Both the position numbers and the translations under genes were made by a program. From positions 372,001 to 436,000 of the forward strand of contig NZ_JALDAY010000006.1 in the NCBI RefSeq assembly GCF_022698165.1: a stretch of DNA of 64,000 nucleotides, given 5' to 3'. The stretch's first letter is position 1. Each line of letters starts with the position of its first letter. Shown here piece after piece: positions 42,026 through 50,712 of this stretch. This stretch comes from Streptomyces cylindrosporus. Its GTDB lineage: Bacteria; Actinomycetota; Actinomycetes; Streptomycetales; Streptomycetaceae. The notes below the pieces were generated by a model. It saw only the letters and a program-made list of their open reading frames with translations, had not been told where the DNA came from and searched no databases.

Positions 42026-43225
42026 GTGCACCACAAGCTCACACGCCGCATGCCGGCCTTCGCGGCCGCGGCCGCCCTGATCGCCACGGTGATCGCGATC
42101 CAGTCGCCCTCGTCCGCCAAGGCGGCGGTACCGGCGACGATTCCCCTGAAGGTGACCAACAACTCCGGCCGCGGCGACGCCGTCTACGTCTACACGATCG
42201 GCACGCTGCTCTCGACGGGCCAGCAGGGCTGGGCGGACGCGAACGGCACCTTCCACGCCTGGCCGGCCGGCGGCAACCCGCCGACGCCCGCGCCGGACGC
42301 GTCGATCGCGGGGCCGGCCGCCGGTCAGTCGAAGACGATCCAGATCCCCAAGTTCTCGGGGCGGATCTACTTCTCGTACGGGCAGAAGCTCGTGTTCAAG
42401 CTGACCACCGGCGGACTGGTGCAGCCCGCCGTGCAGAACCCGACCGACCCCAACCACGACATCCTCTTCAACTGGTCCGAGTACACGCTGAACGACTCCG
42501 GTCTGTGGCTCAACAGCACGCAGGTGGACATGTTCTCGGCGCCGTACGCGGTGGGTGTGCAGCGCTCCGACGGCAGCACGCTGAGCACCGGGCACCTCAA
42601 GTCGGGTGGCTACAACGGGGTCCTGAACGATCTGCGCGGGAAGTCCGGCGGCTGGGCCGGGCTGATCCAGACGCGGTCCGACGGTACGGTGCTGCGGGCG
42701 CTCGCGCCGGGGCACGGGCTGGAGTCCGGTGCGCTGCCGGCGTCCGTGATGGACGACTACATCAACCGCGTCTGGCAGAAGTACGCGTCGGCGACCCTGA
42801 CCGTGACACCGTTCGCCGACCAGCCCGACACCAAGTACTTCGGCAGGGTCTCGGGCAACGTCATGAACTTCACCAACGGTTCGGGCGCGGTCGTCACCAG
42901 CTTCCAGAAGCCGGACGCGGACAGCGTCTTCGGCTGCCACAAGCTCCTCGACGCGCCCAACGACCAGGTGCGCGGCCCCATTTCACGCACCCTGTGCGCG
43001 GGCTTCAACCGCACCACGCTGCTGGTCAACCCGAACCAGCCGGACACGTCCTCGGCGAACTTCTACCAGGACGCGGTGACCAACCAGTACGCCCGCGCGA
43101 TCCACGCGCAGATGGCCGACGGCAAGGCCTACGCGTTCGCCTTCGACGACGTCGGCAACCACGAGTCGCTCGTCCAGGACGGCAGCCCGCAGCAGGCGTA
43201 TCTGACCCTCGACCCGTTCAACTGA
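42026..43225 (+). CDS. Secreted GH64 beta-1,3-glucanase
   Basis: A 399-residue extracellular laminaripentaose-producing beta-1,3-glucanase-like enzyme. A signal peptide covers about residues 1-35 (basic start, hydrophobic core, ending SSAKAA). The mature part begins PLKVTNNSGRGDAVYVYTIG. It carries NWSEYTLNDSGLWLNSTQVDMFSAP split here as FNWSEYTLNDSG and STQVDMFSAPY, with the conserved acidic residues of GH64, and ends ALADDVG-like FAFDDVGNHESL. GTG 42026 follows GGAGG by 6 bases. The LacI-type palindrome upstream implies sugar control; a T-tailed terminator follows. It would help degrade fungal or plant beta-glucan. Confidence 0.92.
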   Translation: MHHKLTRRMPAFAAAAALIATVIAIQSPSSAKAAVPATIPLKVTNNSGRGDAVYVYTIGTLLSTGQQGWADANGTFHAWPAGGNPPTPAPDASIAGPAAGQSKTIQIPKFSGRIYFSYGQKLVFKLTTGGLVQPAVQNPTDPNHDILFNWSEYTLNDSGLWLNSTQVDMFSAPYAVGVQRSDGSTLSTGHLKSGGYNGVLNDLRGKSGGWAGLIQTRSDGTVLRALAPGHGLESGALPASVMDDYINRVWQKYASATLTVTPFADQPDTKYFGRVSGNVMNFTNGSGAVVTSFQKPDADSVFGCHKLLDAPNDQVRGPISRTLCAGFNRTTLLVNPNQPDTSSANFYQDAVTNQYARAIHAQMADGKAYAFAFDDVGNHESLVQDGSPQQAYLTLDPFN

Positions 43226-43230
43226 CGCCG

Positions 43231-43262
43231 AAGGGCCTCACCCCGTGCGGGGTGGGGCCCTT
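43231..43262. terminator. T-tailed terminator between convergent GH64 and M4 genes
   Basis: AAGGGCCTCACCCC (43231-43244) pairs with GGGGTGGGGCCCTT (43249-43262), with one G-T wobble, around the loop GTGC. TTTT follows at 43261-43264. It starts 5 bp after the GH64 stop and ends 15 bp before the stop of the minus-strand protease, so it can serve both. Confidence 0.9.
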
Positions 43263-43276
43263 TTGCGTGCGGGTGG

Positions 43277-45673
43277 TCAGCTGGTCGTCAAAGCGGTGTC
43301 GTCGACGACGAAGCTGGTCTGGAGCGAGGAGTCCTCGACACCGCTGAACTTCAGGGCGACGGTCGAGCCCGCCAGGGACGACAGGTCGAAGGACTTCTGG
43401 GTGTAGCCGGAGGCGGCGTTGAGGTTCGAGTACGTCGCCAGGGTGGTCGAACCGGCGGTGACCGTCAGCTTGTCGTACTGAGTGCTGGTGGTGGTCTCCG
43501 AGGTATCGATGTGGAGATAGAAGGTGAGCGTCGCCTTGCAGCCGCTCGGGATGGTCACCGACTGCGAGAGCGTGTCGGTGTGGGTGGAGCCGTAGCCGTC
43601 CAGCCACGCGTAGTACGAGCCGCCGTGGGCGCTCTCGCTGCTGGAGTTGGTGATGACTCCGCTGGTCGCGGTCCAGGTGGTGTTGCCCGACTCGAAGCCC
43701 TGGTTGCCCAGGAGCTGGGCCGAGGTGCAGGTGCCGCCGCCTCCGCTGGAGCTGACCGTCCAGGTGAAGGAGGCGGTGCCGGTGGCGCCGGTCGAGTCGG
43801 TCACCGTGACGGTGGTGCTGTAGGTGCCGGCGGTGGTCGGCGTACCGGAGATCACGCCCGTCGAGCTGTTGATCGACAGGCCGGTCGGCAGACCACTGGC
43901 GGCATAGGTCAGGGAGCCGCTGTTGGTGGAGCTGGCCGAGATCTGCAGGCTCACCGCGGTTCCGACGGTGGAGGACTGGCTGCCCGGGTTGGTGACCGTG
44001 ACACCGCTGGTCGGCACGGTGATGTGGCTGCCGACGTTGATGCCCGCGAACGCGTTGCCGACACCGGCGTACTGGGTGGAGCTGGTGCCGTACAGCGCGG
44101 CGGCGGCGTTGAGCGCGGCGGTGCGGGCTCCGGCGTAGTTGGTGCTGGACGTCATGTACGTCGTCAGCGCCTTGTACCAGATCTGCAGGGCCGCGGCCCG
44201 TCCGATGCCGGCGACGGCGACACCGTCGGAGGTGGTGCTGGTGTAGGTGACGCCGTTGATGGTCTTGGTGCCGCTGCCCTCGGACAGCAGGTAGAACATG
44301 TGGTTCGCGGGGCCCGAGGAGTAGTGCACGTCGAGGTTGCCGACACCGGAGTACCAACTGTCCGCGGACGAGCCGTCCTTGCTGGGCTTGTCCATGTAGC
44401 GCAGCGGGGTGCCGTCGCCGTTGATGTCGATCTTCTCGCCGATGAGGTAGTCGCCGACGTCGGAGGAGTTGTTGGCGTAGAACTCCACGCCCGTGCCGAA
44501 GATGTCGGAGGTCGCCTCGTTCAACCCGCCCGACTCACCGGTGTAGTTGAGCCCCGCCGTGTTGGAGGTGACGCCGTGGCTCATCTCGTGGCCGGCGACG
44601 TCCAGCGAGGTCAGCGCGTGCGTGCCGCCCGAGCCGTCGCCGTACGTCATGCAGAAGCAGCTGTCGTCCCAGAAGGCGTTGACGTACGCCGAGCTGTAGT
44701 GGACGCGCGAGTAGGCGGCGACGCCGTCGTTCTTGATGCCGCTGCGGCCGAAGGTGTTCTTGTAGAAGTCCCAGGTCGTCTGGGCGCCGTAGGCCGCGTC
44801 CGCGCCGGCGGTCTGCGTGTTGGAGCCGGAACCGGTGCCCCAGACGTCGTCGGAGTCCGTCATCAGGGTGCCGGTGCCGGACGTGCCGTTGTTGAGGTTG
44901 TACGTCTTGTGGCCGCCGCGCGTGGTGTCGTACAGCTGGTACGTCGAACCCGACAGCGTCGTGTTCAGCGTGACCGTGCCGCTGTACTGGGTGTTGCCGG
45001 TGCCCGTCTTGATCGCCTGGTACCGGTAGAGCTCCTTGCCGGTGGCGGCGTCGGTGATGACGTGCAGCTGGCTGGGCGTGCCGTCGTCCTGGAGGCCGCC
45101 GACCACCGTCTCCCAGGCGAGCTTCGGGGTGCCGGTGCCGGCCCAGATGACCTTGCGGGCGCTGTCGGTGCTGGGCCGTACGGCGTCGAGGGCCTTCGCG
45201 GCCTTCAGGGCCTTGGTCGCGGCGGCCGCCTTGGTGAAGGTCGCGGTGGTGGAGGCGACCTTGATGGTGTGCTTGTTGTTGAACGTCGTACTCACCGTGC
45301 CGGCCGCGAGGGAGGCGGGTGGGGTGTGCACGACGAGGTCGCCGCCGAGGACGGGCAGACCGGCGTACGTCCGCTCGTAGCGGGTGTGCAGGGTGCCGTC
45401 GTTGTCCTTCACGACGTCCCTGACGACCAGCTTCTCCTTGGCGCCGAGTCCGAGGGAGCGGGCGGTCGCGGAGGTCTTCTGCTCCGCGCTCTTGACGAGT
45501 GCCTTGTGCTGCGCCGGGGTCAGTTTGGCCTCAAGGCCCCCGGCGCGCAGGGGACTTGGGTGGGGAGCCGCGGGCGTGGCGGTCGCCGGAACCGACTGGA
45601 TGCCGACGGCGAGGAAGGCTGCGGTGGAGACCAGGGCTCCTGCCGCGGTCCGCTTGCGGGGGATGCGTCTCAC
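43277..45673 (-). CDS. Secreted M4 (thermolysin-family) metalloprotease with C-terminal Ig-like and binding domains
   Basis: A 798-residue secreted protease. An N-terminal signal region is followed by an FTP/PepSY propeptide (to about residue 215). The M4 catalytic domain spans about 225-545. Zinc ligands lie in HEMSH (362-366) and Glu386 of GLNEATSD; His450 in LDVHYSSG is the proton donor. An Ig-like He_PIG-type domain (about 555-640, SGLPTGLSINSSTGVISGTP) and a C-terminal beta-sandwich (about 648-798, starting NQGFESGNTTW) follow; these probably bind polymer or protein. GTG 45673 follows AGGAG by 5 bases. It is convergent with the GH64 gene. Confidence 0.93.
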   Translation of the reverse strand: MRRIPRKRTAAGALVSTAAFLAVGIQSVPATATPAAPHPSPLRAGGLEAKLTPAQHKALVKSAEQKTSATARSLGLGAKEKLVVRDVVKDNDGTLHTRYERTYAGLPVLGGDLVVHTPPASLAAGTVSTTFNNKHTIKVASTTATFTKAAAATKALKAAKALDAVRPSTDSARKVIWAGTGTPKLAWETVVGGLQDDGTPSQLHVITDAATGKELYRYQAIKTGTGNTQYSGTVTLNTTLSGSTYQLYDTTRGGHKTYNLNNGTSGTGTLMTDSDDVWGTGSGSNTQTAGADAAYGAQTTWDFYKNTFGRSGIKNDGVAAYSRVHYSSAYVNAFWDDSCFCMTYGDGSGGTHALTSLDVAGHEMSHGVTSNTAGLNYTGESGGLNEATSDIFGTGVEFYANNSSDVGDYLIGEKIDINGDGTPLRYMDKPSKDGSSADSWYSGVGNLDVHYSSGPANHMFYLLSEGSGTKTINGVTYTSTTSDGVAVAGIGRAAALQIWYKALTTYMTSSTNYAGARTAALNAAAALYGTSSTQYAGVGNAFAGINVGSHITVPTSGVTVTNPGSQSSTVGTAVSLQISASSTNSGSLTYAASGLPTGLSINSSTGVISGTPTTAGTYSTTVTVTDSTGATGTASFTWTVSSSGGGGTCTSAQLLGNQGFESGNTTWTATSGVITNSSSESAHGGSYYAWLDGYGSTHTDTLSQSVTIPSGCKATLTFYLHIDTSETTTSTQYDKLTVTAGSTTLATYSNLNAASGYTQKSFDLSSLAGSTVALKFSGVEDSSLQTSFVVDDTALTTS

Positions 45674-45860
45674 TCGTTCTCCTACTGCGTTGGCCGCGTG
45701 GGGCGACCGGTGACAGACCGGGCAGACGGGTGTGCTGACCGGGACGAGCCGAGCTGTGCGGGACCGGCTGTGTTGAGAACGTGGGGGGTGTGTGCGGCGG
45801 TTGGGGGGATGGTGGCAGGATTGACCGGTCCATGTCATCCGCGTCCGTGGTAATCGAGGG

Positions 45861-47891
45861 TTATCCCTCTGTGCGTACGCCGCCCAAGTCGGCTTGCAGA
45901 AACCGCACTTGACGATCCAACAGCTCCTTCGTCGCCGGGCTGCCGATCGGTTGATGGCCGACGCCCGGCAGGAACAGCACCTCGTGGGGGCGCCCGGCGG
46001 CTTGCAGCGCCTGCGCCATGCGCAGTGTGTTGACGGGCGGGACGTTGACGTCGGCGAGGCCGTGCATCAGGAACAGCGGCCTGGTCAGACGCGGCGCCTC
46101 ACGCACCAGATCGCAGGCCGCGTACCGCTCCGGATGCCTGTCGGGCTGCCCGAGGAACCGCTCCCGCCAGTGGGCGTTGTACAGCCGCTGATCGGTGACC
46201 CCCGCCCCGGCCACCGCCACGCGGAAGACGTCCGGCCGGCGCAGGACGGCGGCGACGGCGAGCGCTCCGCTGAAGGACCATCCGCGGATGCCGACGCGGT
46301 CCGGGTCGAGCGCGGGATGGCGCCGTACCGCCTCGCGCACGGCGGTGACCTGGTCGTCGAGGGCGAGCGTGAACAGATCGCCGTGCACCTCGCGCTCCCA
46401 GTCCGGCCCGCGCCCGGGGGTACCGCGCCCGTCGGTGGCCAGCACCGCGAACCCCTGCTCGGCGAACCACTGCGACACCAGCACCCTCCAGTCCGCCTCC
46501 GCGGTGACGCGCTGTCGCGCCGCGCCGCCGTAGGAGTCGACCAGCACCGGCAGGCGCCCGCGGCCCGGGCGATACCAGGACGGGAAATGCAGCCGGGCAC
46601 GCAGCCCAAGGGGTCCGAGGGCGAGGTGACGCATATCGAGCTCGATGACCGGCTGTTCGACGTACGAGGCGACGGGCACGGGGCCTCGCCCTTCCCGGCG
46701 GGCCTCGACTCCCCCGACGGACCGGTCGGCACCGCGAGCGACTCCGAGGAGCGTGCCGCCACGGCGCACACCGGAGTGGACAGCCCGGGCGGAGGTGAGC
46801 TGCCGCAGGCCGTCCACCGGGTCGTGGCTCCACAGGTGCGTCTCGGTGGGTTCCTCGGAAGCGGTGAACAGCACCTGGTCGCCGTCCTCGCCGAGCAGGG
46901 CCCGGAGTTGGAGTCCGGGTGGTGTGACGGGTACGCCGTCCACGGTCAGGTGGCGAGTACCGTCTCGGTCGGCGTGTGAGAGGAGGGCGCCGGAGGCGGT
47001 GCGGGCGGGGAGTCCGGGGACGAGACGGACCCAGCGGTCGTCGCGCTGCTCTTCCAGGATCGTCGTCCGGCCGTCGGCGGGGTCGATGGCGAGGAAGCGG
47101 ACGGCGCACTGGTCGCGGGACTGTACGACGGCGTAGGGGCCGTGGTCGTCCCAGCCGGCGCCGACGACGTACTCGAAGGCGTCACGGTCCCAACACGTCT
47201 GCGTGAGCGAGCCGTTGAGATCAGCGATCCAGAGCGTGACGTCCGGATTGGGGCAACCGACCGCCGAGAAGGGCGGCTTGGGATCTTCGCCTTCGATCCC
47301 CGGCCAGGGCGGGACGGCGGCGAAGTCGCTGCGGGCGACGAGCAGGTGGGTCCCGTCCGGGGACCACCAGTGGCCGCGCGGGTCGTCGGGTGAGGTGGCG
47401 ACGGTATGCCTGGCGGCACCGAACTCGATGTCGGGGCCGCCCGGTTGGGCGAGGGCGCGGTCCGCACCGCCGTCCGCCGCCCTGACACGCAGGGCGCCGT
47501 CGGTGACGTAGGCGATGTGACGGCCGGTGGGATCAGGGCGCGGGTCGGACACCGCGCCCGGCACCGGCAGGCGTCGCGGTGGCGTCCGGCCCGGACGGAC
47601 CGTCCACAGCTCGCCCTCCAGGGCGAAGGCGATCAGACCGGCGGTTCGGTCGGTGGCGTACGACTCGATGCCCGATCCCCCGGGCCCCAGCAGCCGTAAG
47701 GGGTCCGCAAGGAGCTCTTCCGTGCCGGTGTCGAGGTCCAGCGCCCAGAGGCAGACGGCCGGGTCGTCGCCGGCACGGGAGCGGAGGAACAGGACGGTTC
47801 GGCCGTCGGGGGTGAGCGAGAAGCGGTCCGGCATGCCCAGGGTGAAGCAGCGGGTGCGGATGAGCTGCTCGGGAAAGGAGGGTGTCGGCAT
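45861..47891 (-). CDS. S9-family (prolyl oligopeptidase/DPP-like) peptidase
   Basis: A 676-residue serine peptidase without a signal peptide. An N-terminal beta-propeller (about residues 20-410, with repeats such as SPDGTHLLV and LTPDGRTVLFL) gates a C-terminal alpha/beta hydrolase domain (about 430-670). The nucleophile is in GWSFSG, the Asp in HGLADVNVPP and the His in GVGHQPIG. It should cleave short peptides, perhaps those released by the neighbouring secreted M4 protease after import. ATG 47891 is divergent from a GNAT gene. The region between 45673 and 45861 holds no gene. Confidence 0.92.
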   Translation of the reverse strand: MPTPSFPEQLIRTRCFTLGMPDRFSLTPDGRTVLFLRSRAGDDPAVCLWALDLDTGTEELLADPLRLLGPGGSGIESYATDRTAGLIAFALEGELWTVRPGRTPPRRLPVPGAVSDPRPDPTGRHIAYVTDGALRVRAADGGADRALAQPGGPDIEFGAARHTVATSPDDPRGHWWSPDGTHLLVARSDFAAVPPWPGIEGEDPKPPFSAVGCPNPDVTLWIADLNGSLTQTCWDRDAFEYVVGAGWDDHGPYAVVQSRDQCAVRFLAIDPADGRTTILEEQRDDRWVRLVPGLPARTASGALLSHADRDGTRHLTVDGVPVTPPGLQLRALLGEDGDQVLFTASEEPTETHLWSHDPVDGLRQLTSARAVHSGVRRGGTLLGVARGADRSVGGVEARREGRGPVPVASYVEQPVIELDMRHLALGPLGLRARLHFPSWYRPGRGRLPVLVDSYGGAARQRVTAEADWRVLVSQWFAEQGFAVLATDGRGTPGRGPDWEREVHGDLFTLALDDQVTAVREAVRRHPALDPDRVGIRGWSFSGALAVAAVLRRPDVFRVAVAGAGVTDQRLYNAHWRERFLGQPDRHPERYAACDLVREAPRLTRPLFLMHGLADVNVPPVNTLRMAQALQAAGRPHEVLFLPGVGHQPIGSPATKELLDRQVRFLQADLGGVRTEG

Positions 47892-47979
47892 GCAGAGGAC
47901 CTACCATCGAGCACTTGACTCAAACACATATTCGAATAATTGGTCGCCGCCGCCCCGCCCCGCGTGCCATCGTGGTGTC

Positions 47980-48552
47980 ATGAGCATCGACGTTCGTCCC
48001 GCTTCGGTCTTCGAGGACGTCCGTGCCGTGATCGGCCCCAAGTCGCCGGGGGCCACGGTGTGCTGGTGTCTGAGTCACCGGATCCCGTCCCGGCTCGACA
48101 AGGAGCTGCGCGGGCCGGCGCGCGGGGAGTACGTCGCCGGGCTGTGCCGTGCGGAGCCCGCGCCGGGGGTGCTCGCGTACGACGGTGACGTGCCGGTCGG
48201 CTGGGCCGCCGTGGCGCCGCGCGCGGACACCACGTACGCGCGCAGCCGCACCGTCCCGCACCTCGACGACCTGCCGGTCTGGTCGCTGTGGTGCCTTCGG
48301 GTGCGTCCCGGCCACCGGGGGCAGGGGATCTCGCACGCGCTGATCGCGGGCGCCGTGGAGTTCGCTCGCGCGCAGGGCGCACCGGTCGTCGAGGCGTATC
48401 CCGTCGACAACGGTGGCGGCGCGGTCGACACGACGATGGCGTACGCCGGGATCCGCAAGAACTTCGAGCGAGCCGGGTTCGTGCATGCCGCCGACACCAG
48501 GTCGGTGCTGGCCGGTCATCCCCGGGTCGTGATGCGGCTCGACCTGCGGTGA
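47980..48552 (+). CDS. GNAT-family N-acetyltransferase
   Basis: A 190-residue acetyltransferase. The acetyl-CoA-binding loop VRPGHRGQGISHALIAGAVEFA (in pieces, RPGHRGQGISHALI, about residues 108-121) is intact, and KNFERAGF (about 160-167) is the usual C-terminal motif. An unusual CWCLSHRIP segment lies near residue 28. ATG 47980 faces the S9 peptidase start at 47891 across 88 bp that contain an AT-rich stretch with the palindrome TATTCGAATA (47929-47938). The acetyl acceptor is unknown. Confidence 0.9.
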   Translation: MSIDVRPASVFEDVRAVIGPKSPGATVCWCLSHRIPSRLDKELRGPARGEYVAGLCRAEPAPGVLAYDGDVPVGWAAVAPRADTTYARSRTVPHLDDLPVWSLWCLRVRPGHRGQGISHALIAGAVEFARAQGAPVVEAYPVDNGGGAVDTTMAYAGIRKNFERAGFVHAADTRSVLAGHPRVVMRLDLR

Positions 48553-48556
48553 GGGC

Positions 48557-49468
48557 TCAGTCGGCGCCGGGTGACGGGTTCTCGGACGGGGTCCGTTCTT
48601 CGGCGGGGCGGTCCGCGGTGAGGCTGCCCAGCAGGGCGAGGGCCTCCGCGGAGGGGCTGTTCGGGGCGGCTTCATAGACGACGAGTTGCCGGCCGGGGGC
48701 GCTGTTGATGGTGAACGACTCGTAGTCGAGGGTCAGTTCGCCGACCAGGGGGTGGCGCAAGCGTTTGGTTTCGTGGGTCTTCCGGCGGATGTCGTGGCGG
48801 GCCCACAGGCGGCGGAACTCCGGGCTCTTCAGGGAGAGTTCGCCGACCGTGCGGATGAGGTGCGGGTCGTCGTGGTCAGTGCCCGCGGCCGCGCGGAGTG
48901 CGCCCACGGTGTTGGCCGCCGCCCGCTCCCAGTCCGGGTAGAACTCGTGCGCGTCCGGGTCGAGGAACACCAGGCGGAGCAGGTCGTCGCTGTAGGTGTG
49001 GCCCGCGAACAGGGCCCGGCCCAAGGGGTTGTGGGCGAGGACGTTCATGCGGCGTCCGAGGACCACCGCCGGTGTCGAGTGCCAGCGGTCCATCATGCGC
49101 AGCAGGACCGGGCTGACCTGTTCCGGCGCTTTACGGGTGCGGTCCCGCCCTCGGGCCGGGCGGGCCAGCCGGTGGAGGTGTTCCGTCGCGTCGGCGTCCA
49201 GGTGCAGGGCCCCGGCCAGCGCGTCGAGCACCTGGGCGGACGGGTTACGCTCGCGGCCCTGTTCGAGCCGTACGTAGTAGTCGGTGCTGACCCCGGCCAG
49301 CATCGCGACCTCTTCGCGGCGCAGCCCCGCCACCCGGCGCCGCGCGGAGACGGGCAGGCCGGAGTCCTCGGGCCGCACCTGCGCCCGGCGGGCTCGCAGG
49401 TACTCCCCGAGCGAAGCGAGACGGGGGTCCCCGCGGACGGAGTCCGGGGCAGGGTTCGCGCTGTCCAT
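48557..49468 (-). CDS. XRE-family helix-turn-helix regulator with MmyB-like ligand domain
   Basis: A 303-residue regulator with the same plan as the one at 1852-2742. The helix-turn-helix signature RRRVAGLRREEVAMLAGVS and DYYVRLEQGRERNPS lies around residues 43-78, followed by an MmyB/PAS-like domain ending HPLVGELTLDYESF. ATG 49468 was chosen; GTG 49474 and GTG 49495 are in-frame alternatives and none has a strong ribosome site. It is divergent from an SDR gene (128 bp between the starts) and probably controls it. A GNAT gene converges with it, with 4 bp between the stops. Confidence 0.9.
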   Translation of the reverse strand: MDSANPAPDSVRGDPRLASLGEYLRARRAQVRPEDSGLPVSARRRVAGLRREEVAMLAGVSTDYYVRLEQGRERNPSAQVLDALAGALHLDADATEHLHRLARPARGRDRTRKAPEQVSPVLLRMMDRWHSTPAVVLGRRMNVLAHNPLGRALFAGHTYSDDLLRLVFLDPDAHEFYPDWERAAANTVGALRAAAGTDHDDPHLIRTVGELSLKSPEFRRLWARHDIRRKTHETKRLRHPLVGELTLDYESFTINSAPGRQLVVYEAAPNSPSAEALALLGSLTADRPAEERTPSENPSPGAD

Positions 49469-49596
49469 GCCCACGAGCGTAGGCATGGCCCGCACGCCTG
49501 GGCGAGCGCGGAAGGTGGCCGTGGTACTCCTACGTTCACCCCTCCCACGAGAACCGCTGCCTGGTCGCCGTTGTGCGATCGCCGCAGGCTGTGGGC

Positions 49597-50397
49597 ATGA
49601 CTTCCGAACTTCTCAACAACACCAACAGCAGCACCTCCGCCCAGCCCCTCGGCGGGCGTGTCGCGGTGGTGACCGGCGCCTCCAGCGGCATCGGTGAGGC
49701 GACGGCCCGCCGGCTGGCCGGCGACGGGGCCGCGGTCGCCCTCCTGGGCCGCCGCGAGGACCGGCTCAAGATCCTGGCCGACGAGCTGCGGCCCACCGCC
49801 ACGGGTGCCGTGCTGCCGGTGACCGTCGACCTCACCGATCCCGACGCCCTCGACACCGCCGCCCGCGCCGTCCGCGACGCGCTCGGCCCCGTCGACCTCG
49901 TCATGGCGAACGCCGGGGCGATGCTCGGCGCGCCCTTCGAGGACGGCCGGGCCGACGAGTGGGACCGCATGATCGACGTCAATCTGCGCGGCCTGCTGCA
50001 CACCGCGCGCGCCTTCACAGGCGACCTGCTCGCCACCGCGGAGCCGGGCCGGGCAGCGGACCTGGTGCACGTCGGCTCCGTGGCCGGGCACGCCCTCTAC
50101 CCCAACTGGTCCGTCTACAGCGCCACCAAGTCCGCGGTCGCCCACCTCACCCGCAACCTGCGCGCCGAGCTGGGGCCCCGTGGCGTCCGCGTGAAGAACG
50201 TGGAACCCGGCGTCACCGTAACCGAGTTGGGCTCGGACATGCAGGACGCCGACCTGCGCACGGCACTGGACGACATGCGGACCGGCATCCGGCCCCTGGC
50301 CGCCGAGGACATCGCCGACGCCATCGCCTTCGCCGTGAGCGCGCCCCCGCACGTCAACGTCGCGGAGCTGATCGTCGTCCCGGTCCAGCAGGGCTGA
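49597..50397 (+). CDS. SDR family oxidoreductase
   Basis: A 266-residue classical short-chain dehydrogenase. The cofactor motif TGASSGIGEA is at residues 26-35, NAG (MANAGAM) near residue 103, and the catalytic Ser with YSATK around 156-174. Arg after strand 2 (LLGRRED) suggests NADPH. ATG 49597 was preferred over 49573 because the upstream codons show no family similarity. It is divergent from the XRE regulator, mirroring the pair at 0.8-2.7 kb, although the two SDRs are not close copies. Substrate unknown. Confidence 0.92.
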   Translation: MTSELLNNTNSSTSAQPLGGRVAVVTGASSGIGEATARRLAGDGAAVALLGRREDRLKILADELRPTATGAVLPVTVDLTDPDALDTAARAVRDALGPVDLVMANAGAMLGAPFEDGRADEWDRMIDVNLRGLLHTARAFTGDLLATAEPGRAADLVHVGSVAGHALYPNWSVYSATKSAVAHLTRNLRAELGPRGVRVKNVEPGVTVTELGSDMQDADLRTALDDMRTGIRPLAAEDIADAIAFAVSAPPHVNVAELIVVPVQQG

Positions 50398-50413
50398 ACA
50401 CCGGGCGCGCCTT

Positions 50414-50428
50414 CCTCCGCACCGGAGG
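50414..50428. terminator. Small hairpin after SDR gene, possible weak terminator
   Basis: CCTCCG (50414-50419) and CGGAGG (50423-50428) pair around a three-base loop, 16 bp after the SDR stop. The stem is short and there is no T-run, so the call is tentative. Confidence 0.35.
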
Positions 50429-50593
50429 GCCCGTCACGGATTCGGCCAGGGCACGACCCTTCGGCGAGAAGCCCGGCGAGCAGGTGGCGGGTTCGATGCC
50501 GTGACCGCTAGTGCGGAGGCCACCGGGGACACCGACGTCACAGCGGCCACCCCGGTCGACCGATCATGGCCAGAACTCACCGTCGTGCGACAA

Positions 50594-50626
50594 GAGTTAA
50601 CCACTCATAGTTGAGAGTTAATCACT
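50594..50626. promoter_or_regulatory. 12-bp direct repeat pair, possible activator site
   Basis: GAGTTAACCACT (50594-50605) and GAGTTAATCACT (50615-50626) differ at one base and are spaced 21 bp start to start, two helical turns. The related TAGTTGAGAG lies between them. The arrangement resembles sites of response regulators that bind direct repeats, such as PhoP-type boxes, but the match is not exact. It lies about 90-120 bp before the MHYT start. Confidence 0.5.
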
Positions 50627-50712
50627 TACCGGCGGTAATCCCTTGCGGTTACAGGCTCCCCACCCGTAGACCTTGCTCCACAATCTGCCATGGCTCTGGG
50701 GGGAGTTGGCAT

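Larger units (their letters stand above)
50398..50712. other. 315-bp non-coding region before the MHYT gene
   Basis: No gene is supported here. A small hairpin (CCTCCG/CGGAGG at 50414-50428) follows the SDR stop and may be a weak terminator. A pair of 12-bp direct repeats occurs at 50594-50626 in an AT-richer section close to the MHYT start. Confidence 0.55.

Noticed and set aside
43511..45853. 780-codon open frame on the plus strand opposite the M4 protease
   Set aside because: The product is an Ala/Gly/Val/Arg repeat-like string without motifs. The opposite strand carries a complete protease with zinc ligands and a signal region.
47929..47938. Palindrome TATTCGAATA between the S9 peptidase and GNAT genes
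   Set aside because: Ten bp of AT-rich symmetry with no flanking extension is weak evidence for an operator. It is mentioned only in the gene entry.
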